NCBI GenBank assembly: GCA_021397835.1
Contig: JAJFZO010000049.1
Span: 8,623,001-8,687,000 of the forward strand
Origin: Moringa oleifera
Lineage: Eukaryota; Streptophyta; Magnoliopsida; Brassicales; Moringaceae
Length of the DNA: 64,000 nt
Direction: 5' to 3'
Shown here: positions 11,201-24,301 of the stretch, piece by piece
How positions within the stretch are numbered: position 1 is the first letter of the stretch
How the letters are laid out: the number at the start of each line of letters is the position of its first letter
Notes under the pieces: model-generated
What the model was told of the DNA's origin: nothing
What the model saw: the letters and a program-made list of their open reading frames with translations, nothing else
The model's database searches: none
Position numbers and translations under genes: made by a program

Positions 11201-11956
11201 CAATTTGCTTTTATTCTTATGGTGCTCAACCTGAAAGCTGGGAATACATCAATGGTGAATGACATTCTACCTTGGGAACTTAAACACTGGGGAAAGACTA
11301 GCCCATTAGATAAAAAGCTAATAAAAAAGGGGCAGTGAAAAGAAGTAACAAAAACTCTGAGCTATTGGGATAATAAGTTTACATCTAGATCACTTGCCAT
11401 TGAATTGTCCATCTTAAAAGCCAAAAATGTTTTCACATTAGCATATACATATTGCCAGCTAATTCTACAACTATCAGACATCTCACTAAGATTCAAAGGG
11501 CAAAAAAAGTTCTGCTTGTCCACCCAAAAATCACCAATAAATAAAGGAAAACAACTGCATTGAAGGAAAACCCAGATCATAAGACGCAAAACTAATAAAT
11601 AAGAGGTCTTATCAGATAAATTAATAAATCAGAAGAGACCTGCCATTTTTGCTTTCTGACTGCATACGGCGGAGAAGTGTGGTTGTTTTGCCGGCGAACA
11701 TGGGACCCACGATGACGTGAATCTCACCTGAAGAGTAAGAGGGGGAGGCCTCCGTTTGCAGCACCCTGTTCGGGCATGAAAAAAGCGGGGATATTGGTGG
11801 ATTTGTTGAGGGTTTAGTGAGGGAGAAACTGGAATTTTGCACAGCAGTTGGCTTGCAGAGAATTGACATGGACGCCAAAGGCAAGAGAACAAAATGTTTG
11901 GTGTTGGGGATATGAGCAGAGAATGGTGAAAATGTTGGGGACATTAGGGCCTTCAT
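8203..11956 (-). CDS. TK1b: Thymidine kinase, TK1 family, plastid/mitochondrial type
   Basis: Four exons: 11956-11640, 9135-8991, 8718-8597 and 8458-8203, all with GT..AG introns and consistent phase, giving 279 residues. The enzyme phosphorylates thymidine to dTMP in the salvage pathway. Visible motifs: P-loop GPMFAGKT (84-91), Walker B IDEAQFF (160-166), the GLDGDYLR segment (188-195), and zinc ligands C218, C221, C250 and H253 around the lasso loop. Residues 1-70 are Ser/Thr/Pro-rich and nearly free of acidic residues, consistent with an organelle transit peptide as in the Arabidopsis TK1b type. The start chosen is the first in-frame ATG in exon 1. Intron 1 (11639-9136, 2504 bases) contains a whole PPR gene on the same strand. 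No sign of inactivation. Confidence 0.9.
9944..11580 (-). CDS. E-class PPR protein nested in the TK intron, At4g16470-like
   Basis: The large exon 11230-9944 encodes 428 residues of a PPR protein and starts at a good acceptor (TTTCAG/GTT) with a stop just upstream in frame, so a 5' exon is required. The frame ending at a GAT/GTAAAC donor (11383) fits in phase and supplies an ATG at 11580; joined, they give 494 residues, close to the roughly 500 of Arabidopsis At4g16470 as I remember it. The body has a LDKTLKGLC start, several PPR motifs of the long and short types ([26 protein letters not shown]), and ends with E and E+ motifs ([16 protein letters not shown], near the C-terminus) but no DYW domain. 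Such proteins usually act in organelle RNA editing or processing. The large exon is certain; the first exon is a prediction, and I see no clear organelle presequence in it. Confidence 0.8.
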
Positions 11957-12009
11957 TCTTGAGACAGTTGACACTTCTTTCGAATTTTTGAGAGGGAGAG
12001 GTTTCAGGG

Positions 12010-12059
12010 CTATGCTTGTTGGGGAGAGAAATTTGCCATGGTTGCTAATTTTAGGGTTT
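12010..12059 (-). promoter_or_regulatory. TK leader: uORF and telo-box
   Basis: On the minus strand an ATG at 12039 opens a nine-codon uORF (MANFSPQQA, stop at 12010) 53 bases before the TK start. Just upstream, 12059-12051 reads AAACCCTAA, a telo-box often found near the transcription start of plant genes active in dividing cells, which suits thymidine kinase. A CT-rich tract on the minus strand follows upstream to about 12120. Confidence 0.5.
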
Positions 12060-12124
12060 AACTGTCCGAGAAGAAGAGGAAGGGTTTAAGCACTTCTTTC
12101 CTTTTTTCTTTTTTTCTTTTCCCC

Positions 12125-15100
12125 TTCATTTAGCGAGATTTTGTAATTATGCCTGGTTAGCGTAAATTGCAGGCACTAATCCGAGAATTAAATTAAATGC
12201 CTTTCTGATTCTGTGTTAAAAATATTCCCAAGTGTTGTGCAGTCCATCCGGATTGATGCACATTCAACGATCTCAGCCTTCCACGTGTAATCATGATCAA
12301 TGGAAGATCTGCTTGTCCAAGAACAGATCAAAGGATTCTTATTTCTATTTCAAACATTTTTTAAAATGAACGTTATATTTTTATTAAATTTTGAAAATGC
12401 TCATTAATATTATTTTTTTAGTCTAAAAATAATAATTAATTGAGATTAAATTTGAAATTTGAAAGAGGGGTGTGGACCTAATGATGGTAAAAGTTTGTAT
12501 AGAAAAGATGGTGGGAATCGGGGGGACACATGAACCACTTGCAGCATAATTATCATCTGCCCCATGTGACCTAATCATCTATGTTTACAGAATGTACCCA
12601 TGAGCTTATCCACTAATCCATTGACTGACTACCAATTATGGTCACAAATTATACACCAAATCAATTTTAATTAAATAAAGTAATTAATTAAGCTCCAAGT
12701 TGGCTCCTAAGAAGCTTCCTTGTCTTTCAATTCTCTCTACAAAATTTAGGCACAAGCAAAGATACCCAAGATTTTTGGATCATCAATCATGCCTAATTTA
12801 TACTATATAGTACAAATAGATATAATTAAATTTAAAAAATTAATATATTTTTTTATAAATTATGTATAATATTATAATTTGAGTAAATATATTAAAAAAA
12901 TCTCCAAGTAAATTTATGTTTAATTGAAATTCAGTATATGGATGAGATCAATTGTATATTTAATTTTTTTAATTTAGTTTATATTGTATTTTTACTTTAA
13001 TGATAGTAAAAAATTAATATAATTTAATTATTTTTTTAAATCACTCAAATAAATTTTATACAAATTATTTTTGAATAAATTTTAAATAAATTTTAAAAAT
13101 TTTCTCTCTCAAATTATTTTTATGAATTTTAAAATTTTAGTTATATAATTTTTAAAATATATTTTTAAATTTAAAAAATTTAAAATTTTGTGTGTAATTT
13201 TTTCTTTACATTTTTTCAAGAATCGTTATAAAAAAAAATCTCTGTACTCTTTTAAAAAAAAAATCAACACGTCATTTAAATTGAATAAAACTAAAAAAAA
13301 TTTAAGTCAAAATAATTGCATAAGATCCCAATTCAAACCCTATAAAAATAAACGAAATAATTTAATTGAATTAAATAAAATAATAAAATACATAATTAAT
13401 TCAATTAATATATTAAAAAATAAAATAAATTTATTTTTTAAAAATAAAAATTATATAACCATAAACCATTAATCAAATTAAATTCTCTTGAAAATTTTTA
13501 AATTAAAAACTTTTTATAATAAATTTTGATTTCAAAATTTTTAAATATATAAAAAATATTCAAAGTACCATTATAATAAATTTTTAAAATTTTTAAAAAA
13601 TTTAAAGATGAACTCGAAAAATAATATAAAATTTAAATTATAAAAAAATATTTTTTTATTTTTTCATAAATTTTTTAGTCAAAATTCAATTATATTTAAA
13701 TTGATAATTAAAATTCATTTTTTATACTAAATTTTTTGATAAAATAAGCATAATTTAGAGTTTATATAATTTTTAATTTTTATATTACGTTGATATATTT
13801 TAATTTTAATTTTTCTTTAAATTTGCAATTAAAAGCTGGAGAGTATCTTTCTTGACAACACTTGGTGCAGTGTGATTGCAACCCAAGCAGAAGATAAACA
13901 TAGTGTGCAATTAATACATTTCATGCTAAATGACAATAGACATAAATACAAATGTGATTGGGTGGCAATTGTGTTGTATAGAAACAACAGTGGGTGGGCA
14001 TGTGCCATTGCCCTCTCTCTGCTTAATGTTAGGTACCAACTGCTTATTAAATCTCTCTTCTGCAACTTGCATTACTAAACCTCTTTTCTTTTTCTCATTT
14101 TTAATTTTTTGATTGAGAAGGAGAAAAAATAAATTCAATCTGCCTAAGCTCTCCGCTCCAAACTTTTCATTTTACTTTTATTATTTTTATGTGAATTTTA
14201 AAATTAAATAACACTTTGATGATAAAATGGATTAAATTTCTAAGCTTTTTTGTTATTAAAAAAATCATATCATTTAATAGTACATAAAATTTTAAATCCT
14301 CGCATTCTATATATACATTAAAATTGTGATAAATAAAATTTTAAAACAAAATATAGGTAATACCCCATTTTATTTGAACCGTAAAGAATCGATTAATTGA
14401 ATTATATCTTTAATACTTCAATTTTAGATACAATTTAAAATTTTTAAAAAATTTAAAATTATGAATATTTAAATTACAGTTTTTATATAATAAATTTTAA
14501 TTTTAAGTTTTTTAAAAAATTTAAAATATTATTATAAAAATTCTGAAAATTTCTTTAATATTAAACATTTATATTATCAAAAATTTAAAAATTTTATGAA
14601 AATAACTCATAAGTTTAAATTTTTTAAATGTGATAAATAAATACAAGGTGGGATATAGAGTCATATTTAAAAGATTTTAATAATAAAAATATTATTAATT
14701 TTTTATAATTATTTGAATTAAAAATTTAAATTAAATCAAATTAAAATATTAAAATACAATTGAATTAATCTAACCGTTCGAGTTTTAAATGAAAATATGT
14801 GTACAATTTAGATTTTCATTTTATTTTTATCCATATTTACAAGGTGGTATGACTCTATCAATTAATATAAAGTCATCTAGTTTTTTATTTTTTAAAAAAA
14901 TAAGATGTTATTTTATGTTATATAATGTGACATTAATTCTTTTGAAGAAAAATTTAAAAAAAAAGAAAGGAAAATGCATCATATGTTGAGTGTTGATCGA
15001 CATTTAATGGCTGACTGATTCCCATATCCTGACTTATGCTAAGAGAAAGGTTCAAAAAACAATAAAATAAATTTATTATTTAATTGCATTTTTATTAAAT

Positions 15101-16290
15101 AAAAAAATAAAAATGAAGATGCTGTAGTCACTGAGCCGTAAGATTATAACGTCACAGCATGTGGATGGTGGATGCATCTCTATCTGTTGCATGGGTGGCT
15201 GCACAAGCAATCCCTTCTGTCTTTCATACATCTCTCCTACTTTTTTATTTTATTTTTTTATTATATATTAAAAGTTGTATTTATCTAAAGCTATGGTGGT
15301 AATGACCAGATTATGCTAATCAAAGAATTTAAGGGTAATCCACTAATTAATATTTTATTTTTAGAAACTTTATAACATTCTCTATATTCATCACATTACC
15401 AAGATGAGCGGTTGCGGTCATGCCTTGCCTCTACATGAAGCAACCATGTTATACTTATATGCACCTACCATTTGCTGCATTCACAATTTAATTACCCTTT
15501 TTTTTTTCCCTAAACGAAAAGATTTTATTTTTTAAATAATTTGTAATTAAAAATAATAATAAAGTATAAGTGGCATGAGCAAAAGATGATCTACGTGCAT
15601 ATTATAATGATATAAATGTTAGTAAATGAGGGTGAGAAAAAATTAATATATATATGATATGTAAATCTCACATAATTCTTTCATCATTTTATCTTGATAA
15701 TCAACAAGTTGAATTTAGCGATTAAATGAAATTCAATAACTATATATAGGTATGAAATATGACTTAATAGTATGTATTTATATTTTTAATTATATATTTT
15801 ATAAATATAATTTTAAATTATATAAAATATTGTTAAAAATAAAGTTTGAAATTTTATTTATTTCCCTAAAAAACGTATATTTATTAAATATCTCAATCAA
15901 ATTAGATAGTTTTACTTATTATTACAATTATAAAGGAGAAAAAAATAAAAACATTGCTTCTTCCATCGTATTTTTACTTATTTTTTTATTTTTTAAATCA
16001 CTTTTTTATAATGGGTTATAAATTAAAAAAAATAAAAATATATATTTTTCAATTTGTGAACTTTATAAAATAATTAAAATTTGGATTACTTTGTTATTAA
16101 AAAGAAAATATGTAAATTGAAATAAAAGGAACAAAAAGTGAGATTAGCTAAATGAAAAGTTTCAAATATTGATATTAATATTTTTTTAAGTTAAACTGAA
16201 TGTCTTGGAAAGTCACCATCTTGCCATCGTCTCCTTTGTAACTTTCTTACACGAGAGGATAGCCAAGCCTCTGTGCCTTGCTCTTTCTCT
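12125..16290. other. Long AT-rich intergenic region
   Basis: No gene recognised. Stretches near 13080-13810 and 14370-14780 are almost pure A and T and share motifs with each other and with 54100-54400 and 58480-58860, suggesting an old dispersed repeat. Short frames here (for example 13188-13472) are composition artefacts of Lys/Asn/Ile codons. Confidence 0.55.
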
Positions 16291-16297
16291 CTCTCAC

Positions 16298-17053
16298 TAT
16301 ATATAAAAACAAATCTAAATATTTAGATATGAGAAAAAAATTGGATCCAAATTTATTTTCTCGCACACATATCCTCTCTGTTTCGATGCACAAAACCCAA
16401 TCATTATATATATAGTTTTTGTTTGATTCATAATCAATAGTAATTCCAAGAGAACAAAGAAAGAGAGGAAAAGGAGGGCCTCTCGCCCTCTCTTCTTACT
16501 ATGCTTCCTCTCAGATCTTAGATTCTCTATCGTTTTCTCATCTGGGTTCCCTTCATTTGGTATTCTTTTCTCTATATGTTCTTTTACTTCCTTATTTCTT
16601 TTTCGTTCTGTTGCATAAGTTTCTGGGTTGGTCTTGTTGTTTTTGTGGGATCTTTCACTCATAACTTACGAGCTTTGATTGCTTTCGCCTGTGTTTCTAG
16701 GAATTCTGGATCCTGAATTGGTCGATAATTGATCGGTTATTAGACTCCAAGATTACCCAGTTGTTTATATATAGATATTGACGTCCAAGCTTCACTTGAT
16801 TGTCTTTTTTGTGGACAAGGTACAATTTTATTTGTTCAATCTGCATTCTGATGATTCGTACGGGATGATTTGTTTAAACATGTTGTTGCATTCTCTGTTG
16901 CTCCAGCTTTTGAAAAGTGAATTTTGAATTGTGTCCTTGTTGTTTATGGCCGAAAAATAGCTCATCTTTTAGATCCGATTGTGCTCCTCTTTATTCTTGA
17001 ATTTTGTTTCATTGCATATCAAAGGATAAATGAATTTTGTCATTTTAAGATAA
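16298..17053 (+). promoter_or_regulatory. Promoter and leader of the RRM gene
   Basis: A TATA box (TATATATAAAA, 16298-16308) follows a CT-rich tract. The leader then probably holds an intron at 16820-17024 (AAG/GTACAA donor, CAAAG acceptor) and perhaps another ending near 16700. A seven-codon uORF (MNFVILR, 17030-17053) ends one base before the first in-frame ATG of the coding region. Confidence 0.5.
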
Positions 17054-17054
17054 G

Positions 17055-20000
17055 ATGAACTTGCTTCTTGAGATGGTTTTTGCTTTTCGATTAATGGAAG
17101 TTATTGGAAATGGGCTAACCAGAATGGAAATGGAGCTTGGCAAGCTATTCGTTGGTGGTATTTCTTGGGACACAAATGAAGATCGTCTTAGAGAGTATTT
17201 CCAAACTTTTGGAGAGGTTCTAGAAGCTGTGATAATGAAGGATCGGGCCACAGGTCGCGCCCGTGGTTTTGGTTTTGTGGTTTTTGCAGACCCAGTTGTT
17301 GCAGAGAGAGTTGTTATGGAAAAACACATCATAGATGGTAGAACTGTAAGTTTCCTCCTTTTAAGTCTCATAGCATTTCAATTACAATCATTTTTTTGGA
17401 CTTCATGAAATAATACATATAATTCAGATTGCGTTGGGAGAGTTTCTCATTGATTGTCCTGTGAGGAAGTGCGAGCATCATCATAGTTTCATAGCAGTTA
17501 AGGTGCCATAAAAATGTTGCTTCTTTCTTATTAAAAGACGTTGCTTTGTAGAATCAAAATGCTGTCATGGTGTTTCTCTTTTCAAGGCTCATTCACTGTA
17601 GAGGTTAAGATTCAATCTGAATCATTTTATGGTTGAGTAAGAATGACTCACTGAAAATGCAAAGTTATATCTAGTGGAAGCTTAGCATGACAGCAACTTC
17701 TGAGCGCTGCTGTTGTCATTGGTATTGGCATTGTCATTATTGAAGTGTTAGCTACTAATCTCAACATGGTATTTTGTTGTCAATCAGAGAATGAACTTTA
17801 AGGAATTTAATTAGCATAATTAACTGTGCTACAAAGTTATTTTGAAAGAAATGGACTGGTATTGAACATCATTAAAGGGGCTTCAAATCCAGAAGAAGGG
17901 AGGGCTAACCTTTTGGAAGTTGATTTATTTTTCATGTTGGTCCTTCTGTTTTAATTTGTGGCAATGCTAAGCTTTTGCTTGTTAATTCTGGCATCGCATT
18001 GTCATTTCTCGAAGGCACACCGGATTGAGTTTCTGACTCATTCATTTGTACTAATACAGAAGCAATTCTAAGATGTGGATGGATTGATGGTAGTTATGTA
18101 ATTTTGTGTTTTCTCCGTCGAGCTTAAGTTTGATCTTCAAACCCATTATCACTAACAGGAGATAATCATATGATCATTGTTGTGAGGTCCAAGTAAAACA
18201 AGTTCCTGGCTGTTCAAGTTTCCAGGATCAGTCATAGGGATCTACTGAATGCAAAACATCAAGTTTGAAGTAATTCTTATTTGCATCACAACTTTTTGAT
18301 TTCGTAATATCAGGTCTTATATAAGTTGTATGTCTTGAATTTATTTGGTCTGCTCTTCATAATCGAGCTTTCCATTCTCAGGTTGAAGCAAAGAAGGCAC
18401 TTCCAAGGGATGATCAGAACATTTTGAATAAAACAAATAGCAGCATCCATGGGTCACCTGGTCCTGCTCGCACAAAAAAGATATTTGTTGGAGGTTTAGC
18501 ATCCTCAGTCACAGAGAGTGACTTTAAGAAGTACTTTGATCAGTTTGGGACGATTACAGATGTTGTGGTGATGTATGACCACAACACTCAAAGGCCACGA
18601 GGTTTCGGATTCATTACTTATGATTCAGAAGAAGCAGTTGATAAAGTGTTGCTGAAAACCTTTCATGAACTCAATGGTAAAATGGTTGAGGTCAAGCGTG
18701 CTGTCCCAAAGGAATTATCTCCAGGGCCAACTCGGAACCAGTTAGGTGGATACAATTATGGTCTTAGTAGAATCAGTAGTTTCCTAAATGGGTACACTCA
18801 AGGATATAATCCAAGTTCAGTAGGAGGGTATGGAGTCAGGATGGATGGTAGATATAGTCCAATCAATGTTGCTCGGGGTGGATTCTCTCCCTTTGGTCCT
18901 AGCTATGGAATGGGGCTGAGTTATGAGCCAAATTTGAGTCCAAGCTATGGAGGAAGTTCAAACCCTGGTTCTAACCTCAGCTATGGTCGAGGATTGAGCC
19001 CTTCATATAGTGGAAACTCAAACAGGTATGGTAACCCTGTTGGCTTTGGTGGGGCCACTGGAGGGAACAGCTCTATATTAAGCTCAACAGGTCGTAATTT
19101 GTGGGGTAATGGGGGATTTAATTATGCTTCAAACTCCTCAAATTCAAGTGCCTTTGTGGGCTCTGGAAGTGGGAATTTGGGAATGGTTTCTTTGGGCAGC
19201 ATTGAAGCACTTTGGGGTTCAACTCCTAATTCAGGTCGGGGTGGAGCTGCTGGCTATGTCAGTGGGAGACTCGGTCATAGCAGTGAAGATGTCATTGTCG
19301 GATCAGGAGGATTGGGATATGGAAGAAATGGTGGGACTGGTGTTGCATCTGCATCGTCAAATGCTATGTCTAATGGTGGTTATGATGGGACCTATTTAGA
19401 CATTCATGAAGGTGGTTCATTTTATGGAGATTCAACTTGGCACTCCTCACCTTCTGACTTAGAAGGATCTGATTCCTTTGGTTTTGGAATTGGAAATGGA
19501 GCTTCAGATGTTATGAGTAAAAACTCTCCCAGTTATGTTGGTGCTTATAGTGTTGCCAATAGACAACCAAATAGAGGTAAGACATTGCTTTTCTTATTCC
19601 TTTATGAGATTGTCAAATGCTTAGTACTACGAAGTCGTCTCACTATAGGAAATAAATATCAATTAGAGTGCACAGAAAATCTTTTAGGAGAGTAACATTA
19701 ATAATATCAAAGCAAATGCACTGCTAAAAATAAAGAATACATTTCTATTATTGGCACATTATCTGACAGAGGTCACTGTGGCTTGAATGATGGTTGATTT
19801 ACATGTTTCAAACTTGTGCTTAGGGTAGATAGCTGCTAGACTTTCCTTTTAATTGTTAATAACTAGGCATAACATGTAGCAATTGTTTGCATTTGGAAAT
19901 TGGTTGTAGGTTTACAACGTACACCTAATGGTCAGTCAAACCTACTGACAATTTTAAAATGTGGCTTTAGGTTGAGCTTTGGTTCAGTTAAATGTTCCGA

Positions 20001-20278
20001 AACCCTAAACGTGACTAGAGGTTTGACATGCTTCCAGGTACTAACAAATTCCATGTTAAATTCTGCATGGTCATGGCATATATGCTTTACTTTCTCAGCT
20101 ATGCGTGTCAAATTTAATATAAAAAATGTATGGTATTGAATGAAATGGGCCCTGACCCTAGGTTGTGACTGTTAATCTGTTAATTATTGGCTTCTTTAAT
20201 TTCAGCAACAGATAATTACAGGTGCTTTTTTCAGTAATTATGTGTTGATTATCATTTGTTACAGGAATTGCTGCTTAG
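17055..20278 (+). CDS. hnRNP-like RNA-binding protein with two RRMs
   Basis: Three coding exons: 17055-17345, 18382-19576 and 20265-20278. The last contributes only GIAA plus stop, matching the short NRGIEA-type ending of Arabidopsis relatives. From ATG 17124 (MEMELGK, the start usual in the family) the protein has 476 residues; the upstream in-frame ATG 17055 would add 23. Counting from 17124, RRM1 has RNP2 KLFVGG at 7-12 and RNP1 RGFGFVVF at 47-54; RRM2 has KIFVGG at 107-112 and RGFGFITY at 147-154. The rest is a Gly/Ser/Asn/Tyr-rich low-complexity tail likely to mediate protein-protein association. Closest relatives I recall are At5g55550, At4g26650 and At5g47620. It should bind mRNA in nucleus and cytoplasm; the target is unknown. 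The frame is intact. Confidence 0.9.
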
Positions 20279-22160
20279 GATTGTTAAGATACAAATGTCG
20301 AAGGATAATTGTAGGTGAAATATTTCTGATGAAAGCAAGTGAGCAACTGAACGTCGTACATTTCCTTGGTTGAGATACTTTCAGTTTGTATGAAAATTGA
20401 TTAGAGCTAATTGGTTGCCTGTGCTGATCAACGTACCATAGAGAGCAGTTACAATGAATTCTGTGTAAGGTTTGAGCTATGAGGTTTTTTACTATAGGTT
20501 TTCTTTATCAGGGTTTTGGTTAAGATGTAAAATCAGATTGCGGGGTATACGCAGAGTTATTGACACAGCCATACATAAAAGCAGACCTTTTTCTTTTCAT
20601 TTCAATTCTTCTCTTTTCTTTTCTGCTGTAATGTCCAGCAAAGTTGCTGGTTTCGTTGAGTATGTTGTCTTATTGCAATCCCCTTTGGTGGCTTTTGTAT
20701 TTCACAGACTGTATGAGATATTTGGTTGATTTACTGGTGTGGAACTCTTGAGGGATGCTCAAGTGAGGTCCCAAGAATAAGATACCGCATAGTGATTTGT
20801 TTACATGCCCGACCTTCTTTTCATCTATCCTTTTCCTTTTTTTTTTTGTTTGTTTTGGTGAAACAAGAAATGGAGAATACTACTCTTGATTTATATCATA
20901 CTGTTCAGTTTGTTAATCCACAGACGGAGAACTACAAGGAAATGAAATTCTGCTTGTTTAGCATGTGCTGGTTCTTTTATTTGTCATCATGACTTCTGAC
21001 TTTGTGTGATGAGACAGTTATTAGGGAATGGTCCCTCTCTGTCTCTCTCTGTCTTCTTTTGTTTCCTAGATATATTCTTGGAAAGAAATGCCCACTTGTG
21101 GATTCCTGTGGATGAAGTTTCTGAAATTGATAAATGGTAATGGAGTCTTCTCAAAATTCAAATGAGAAGGAAAGAATGATAGATGATGGACTCTGTCCAA
21201 CGGTTAATTAAGACTTGGGCCCCTTTTGGAGTCCATTGTAGGAATTTGTCTAGTTGTCAAATTGAAGAGGATGGTGTCATTTCCCTTCAGGTTCACCCCT
21301 CTGAAATTGTTCTAAATAGATTTGGAACATGAATTGGGTGTTGCTACTGGGTATTCCAACGTTGCAATTCCCAGATAGGAAGTTTGCTCAATAGATATCT
21401 CCCCTGTTAGGGAAGATTTAAGCTGAATTTCATCTCATATTGAGGTTTTAGTACCAAGTGTTTGATGACATTGGACTCAAGACAGAAAACCAGTGTATAA
21501 TACATGAAGGGATTAAGGAGGAGGCAACAAGAGGGTTTTGATGGCAACAAGATATAAAAATTGTAGGACACATGATGCCTTTGAAAAGGATTTTCTATAA
21601 AGGAGGCCAAACCCACCAAATGCCAAACTGAAACCTGAGTTATCACTGAATTTGTATAAAACTAGTGCTTTCAATTCCCAGATTGTGTGGTCAATATGAC
21701 CTCTCTCAAGATTTTCTTAAGTTACAAGCTTTTAGTTGACATTCATAGCTCATGGATGCAGTCTCCCTCAACCCCAAATATGGGAATATCACTGCAGGCT
21801 GGTCCACTCTCAAATGTTTAAAATCTCTGCAGTGAACTCTTAGGCAAAGATTCATCGTATATAGACTTTCAGTGTGTCTTTTCTGGTATTACTACCCTGT
21901 GAAGTAACCAAGAACGTATCATGCTTTCCTATTTTCCTTCAACCTAAAGAGAAGCACTTCCAGTAATTATCAATTTTTTAGGTAAGTTTGCCTGAAATCT
22001 GACCCTGTTTCTCAGACCTTCACAATCCTTGTGAAGAGGAATAAAACCAATATCAACATGTACAACACAAAAATGTCAGACTTTGAAGTTGTGCAAGGCC
22101 TTCATTCCTTATATTTTGCATGTATACTCAAAAGCAGGTATTTCCTTAGTATGCCTGAAC
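20279..22160 (+). other. 3' UTR of the RRM gene and downstream DNA
   Basis: The first several hundred bases are probably 3' UTR. Composition stays mixed rather than AT-rich to about 22.1 kb, but no frame carries a recognisable domain or good splice pattern. Confidence 0.4.
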
Positions 22161-24301
22161 ATTAGCCGAAGTTATAATATTTCACTAATATTAAGAAGGA
22201 TGTGTTTCAGTAAATGAGGAATGAGAAGGGCAGCAATTTTTTGCAGCAAAGAACTACCTAAGATTAAGTACCAAGGGAAACGCTTTTCCGTCCCAAAATC
22301 CAGCAAACAAATCTGTATCCTGATTGATCCAGAAGAATATAGCACGATTTGATCCACCTGAGACATCAAAATTCAATATTAGGCAGAAAAGAAATACATC
22401 GAGCACCAACTTCACCATAAATCATGAAGCGAATCATCAGAACTAATGAGGTAACCCATTCTGTCAGTAACGTGATTATTGACAACCCAAAAAATCCTCA
22501 AACTCACAGATGCACAACTGCTTATGGTCTGCTTACACATACAGGTAGTTTATTGTTTACATGTAGCAAGACAGTATTGATTCTCTTCATCCTCCAGTGT
22601 GTTCAAAGCATCATCAATCCTCAGCATTTCTTTTTTCTTCCAGGATGTATGATCCCTTAGACTTTGCCTCTCATTGCCGTTCCCCAATCACCATAAGCAT
22701 GAAACCACCCCTTCGTCAGGGAAAGGGGGGGTGGGGGGGGGGGGGAAGAGAGAGAAAAGTACATTCTGAATATACTAATGACCCAGACAAGAATTATAAG
22801 CTCCAACGAAGTTTGGACTATAAAACCTAAGAAAAATACAGAACTCATAACCATCCTTAATGGGCAACATGTCGGGTGTTTTTGCTGTGGCAAGTCAGTC
22901 CCTCCCCAGACCACAAAGGAAATGAACTACAGTGATACTTATCTTCTCGAAGACCGAGTTTAAATGTCATTGCTCAAGTCTTAATGCTAATTTGGATAGG
23001 CTTCCATAGCGTGCATGTCATGTTAGAATGAGCAATATAAATGCAACTGGAGATCATGGATTGGTATATATATCCTTTCAAGTTTTGCAGATACCCCAAA
23101 CAAATGTAGCAAGTCATACAAGAAACTAGACATTCAAAGAACTTGGATGTCTCCAGCATAGTATCTGCGGGAAAGAGCAGCAATAAATGTCCCTCACAGG
23201 CAGTCAACTCAACGTGTTAACACATCCTACATTGAAGTTCTATCACAGATTTTCTCCAACATGAAGCCTAAACTAGATCTTTTAAGACATAGACAAGCCA
23301 ATTCTAACAAAGGAACACATCCTACATTTAACTTGTAAAACTGGGAAGCATTAAATCAACCTCCTTTTCAGCTTGGTTAGCCATCCACATCTGCATGGAC
23401 TAATCATTTATGTCAGACAGCCTGCATCTGATTTAAGCTAGCCTGGATTCCATAATCAAATCCAAAAAATTCAAAAGTCTATTTAGAGTTGTAAGTAAAA
23501 TAAATAGCTGTTCATCACTGGACAATAGTTAAGCTGGTCTTAAGGAAGTGCAAACCTAATAATCTCAACATAAAATCATGTACTCTTACTACACTTTAAA
23601 AAAAAAAAAAAACCAGAGTTAATATCATGTGAAGATCCAATCTGTCTCCCCAATATTCAGGTCTTTCACATGGGACACGCATGCATCCACTTGCCAATTC
23701 CTGTAAGCTACTCAACATGCATCACAATAATTTCCATAACAACGCATTATCACACTGTTTTCCACTCCAAATACACTGTTACGGCTGCCTCATTAATCAT
23801 ATCAAGAACTCAAAAAAGATAAAAGTTCACATGTAGGGCCAGTAATGAATTCTTTGAATCAAACATGAAACAAAAAACCCTTAATCATCCCTAAAACAGA
23901 ATAAATTCATGCACAAACACAAGCATCATTTGGTCCATTCTTTTTGGGATCCCATTCAACATAAAAACAATATACCCACAGAAAACGGAAGGAAAGAAGA
24001 ACCCAACTCAGTTTCCTGATTGACATATCATGCTAGCTGTCCATATATGTGAGTGAATGTATGCCTTAAAAAAAAAAAAAATTATCGAATGACTAACAAT
24101 ATGTCTATGCAATGATCATGGAGATTGGCCCAGTCCTTCCCTAGTATTTAAATAGTAAAAAAATTGGTGATTAATCCAAGATTTTCACTGGAAATATGGA
24201 ACAACGCAAAAGTGGACAGAATTGCCGACCCAATTGATAGTGATGGAAATACAGAAACAGACAGAGAAAAGAAATTATCGTATAAACAGAGGAGAAAAAT
24301 A
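22161..24301. other. Mixed-composition region without a recognised gene
   Basis: About 40% GC by eye, unlike the surrounding desert. It could be untranslated or intronic sequence of a minus-strand locus connected with the Yippee remnant at 24302-24442, but I searched for the second half of that family (LHTVADIYC, GWKYERA) and did not find it. Includes a poly-G run at 22725-22745 (20 G with one T). Confidence 0.35.
22725..22745. repeat. Poly-G tract
   Basis: Twenty G and one T (at 22732). Such tracts vary in length and are prone to sequencing error. Confidence 0.85.

Noticed and set aside
13188..13472. 94-codon plus-strand frame rich in Lys, Asn and Ile
   Set aside because: Pure A+T composition artefact with no domain.
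16315..16662. 115-codon minus-strand frame opposite the RRM gene leader
   Set aside because: Antisense to a CT-rich transcribed leader; charged low-complexity translation without domain.
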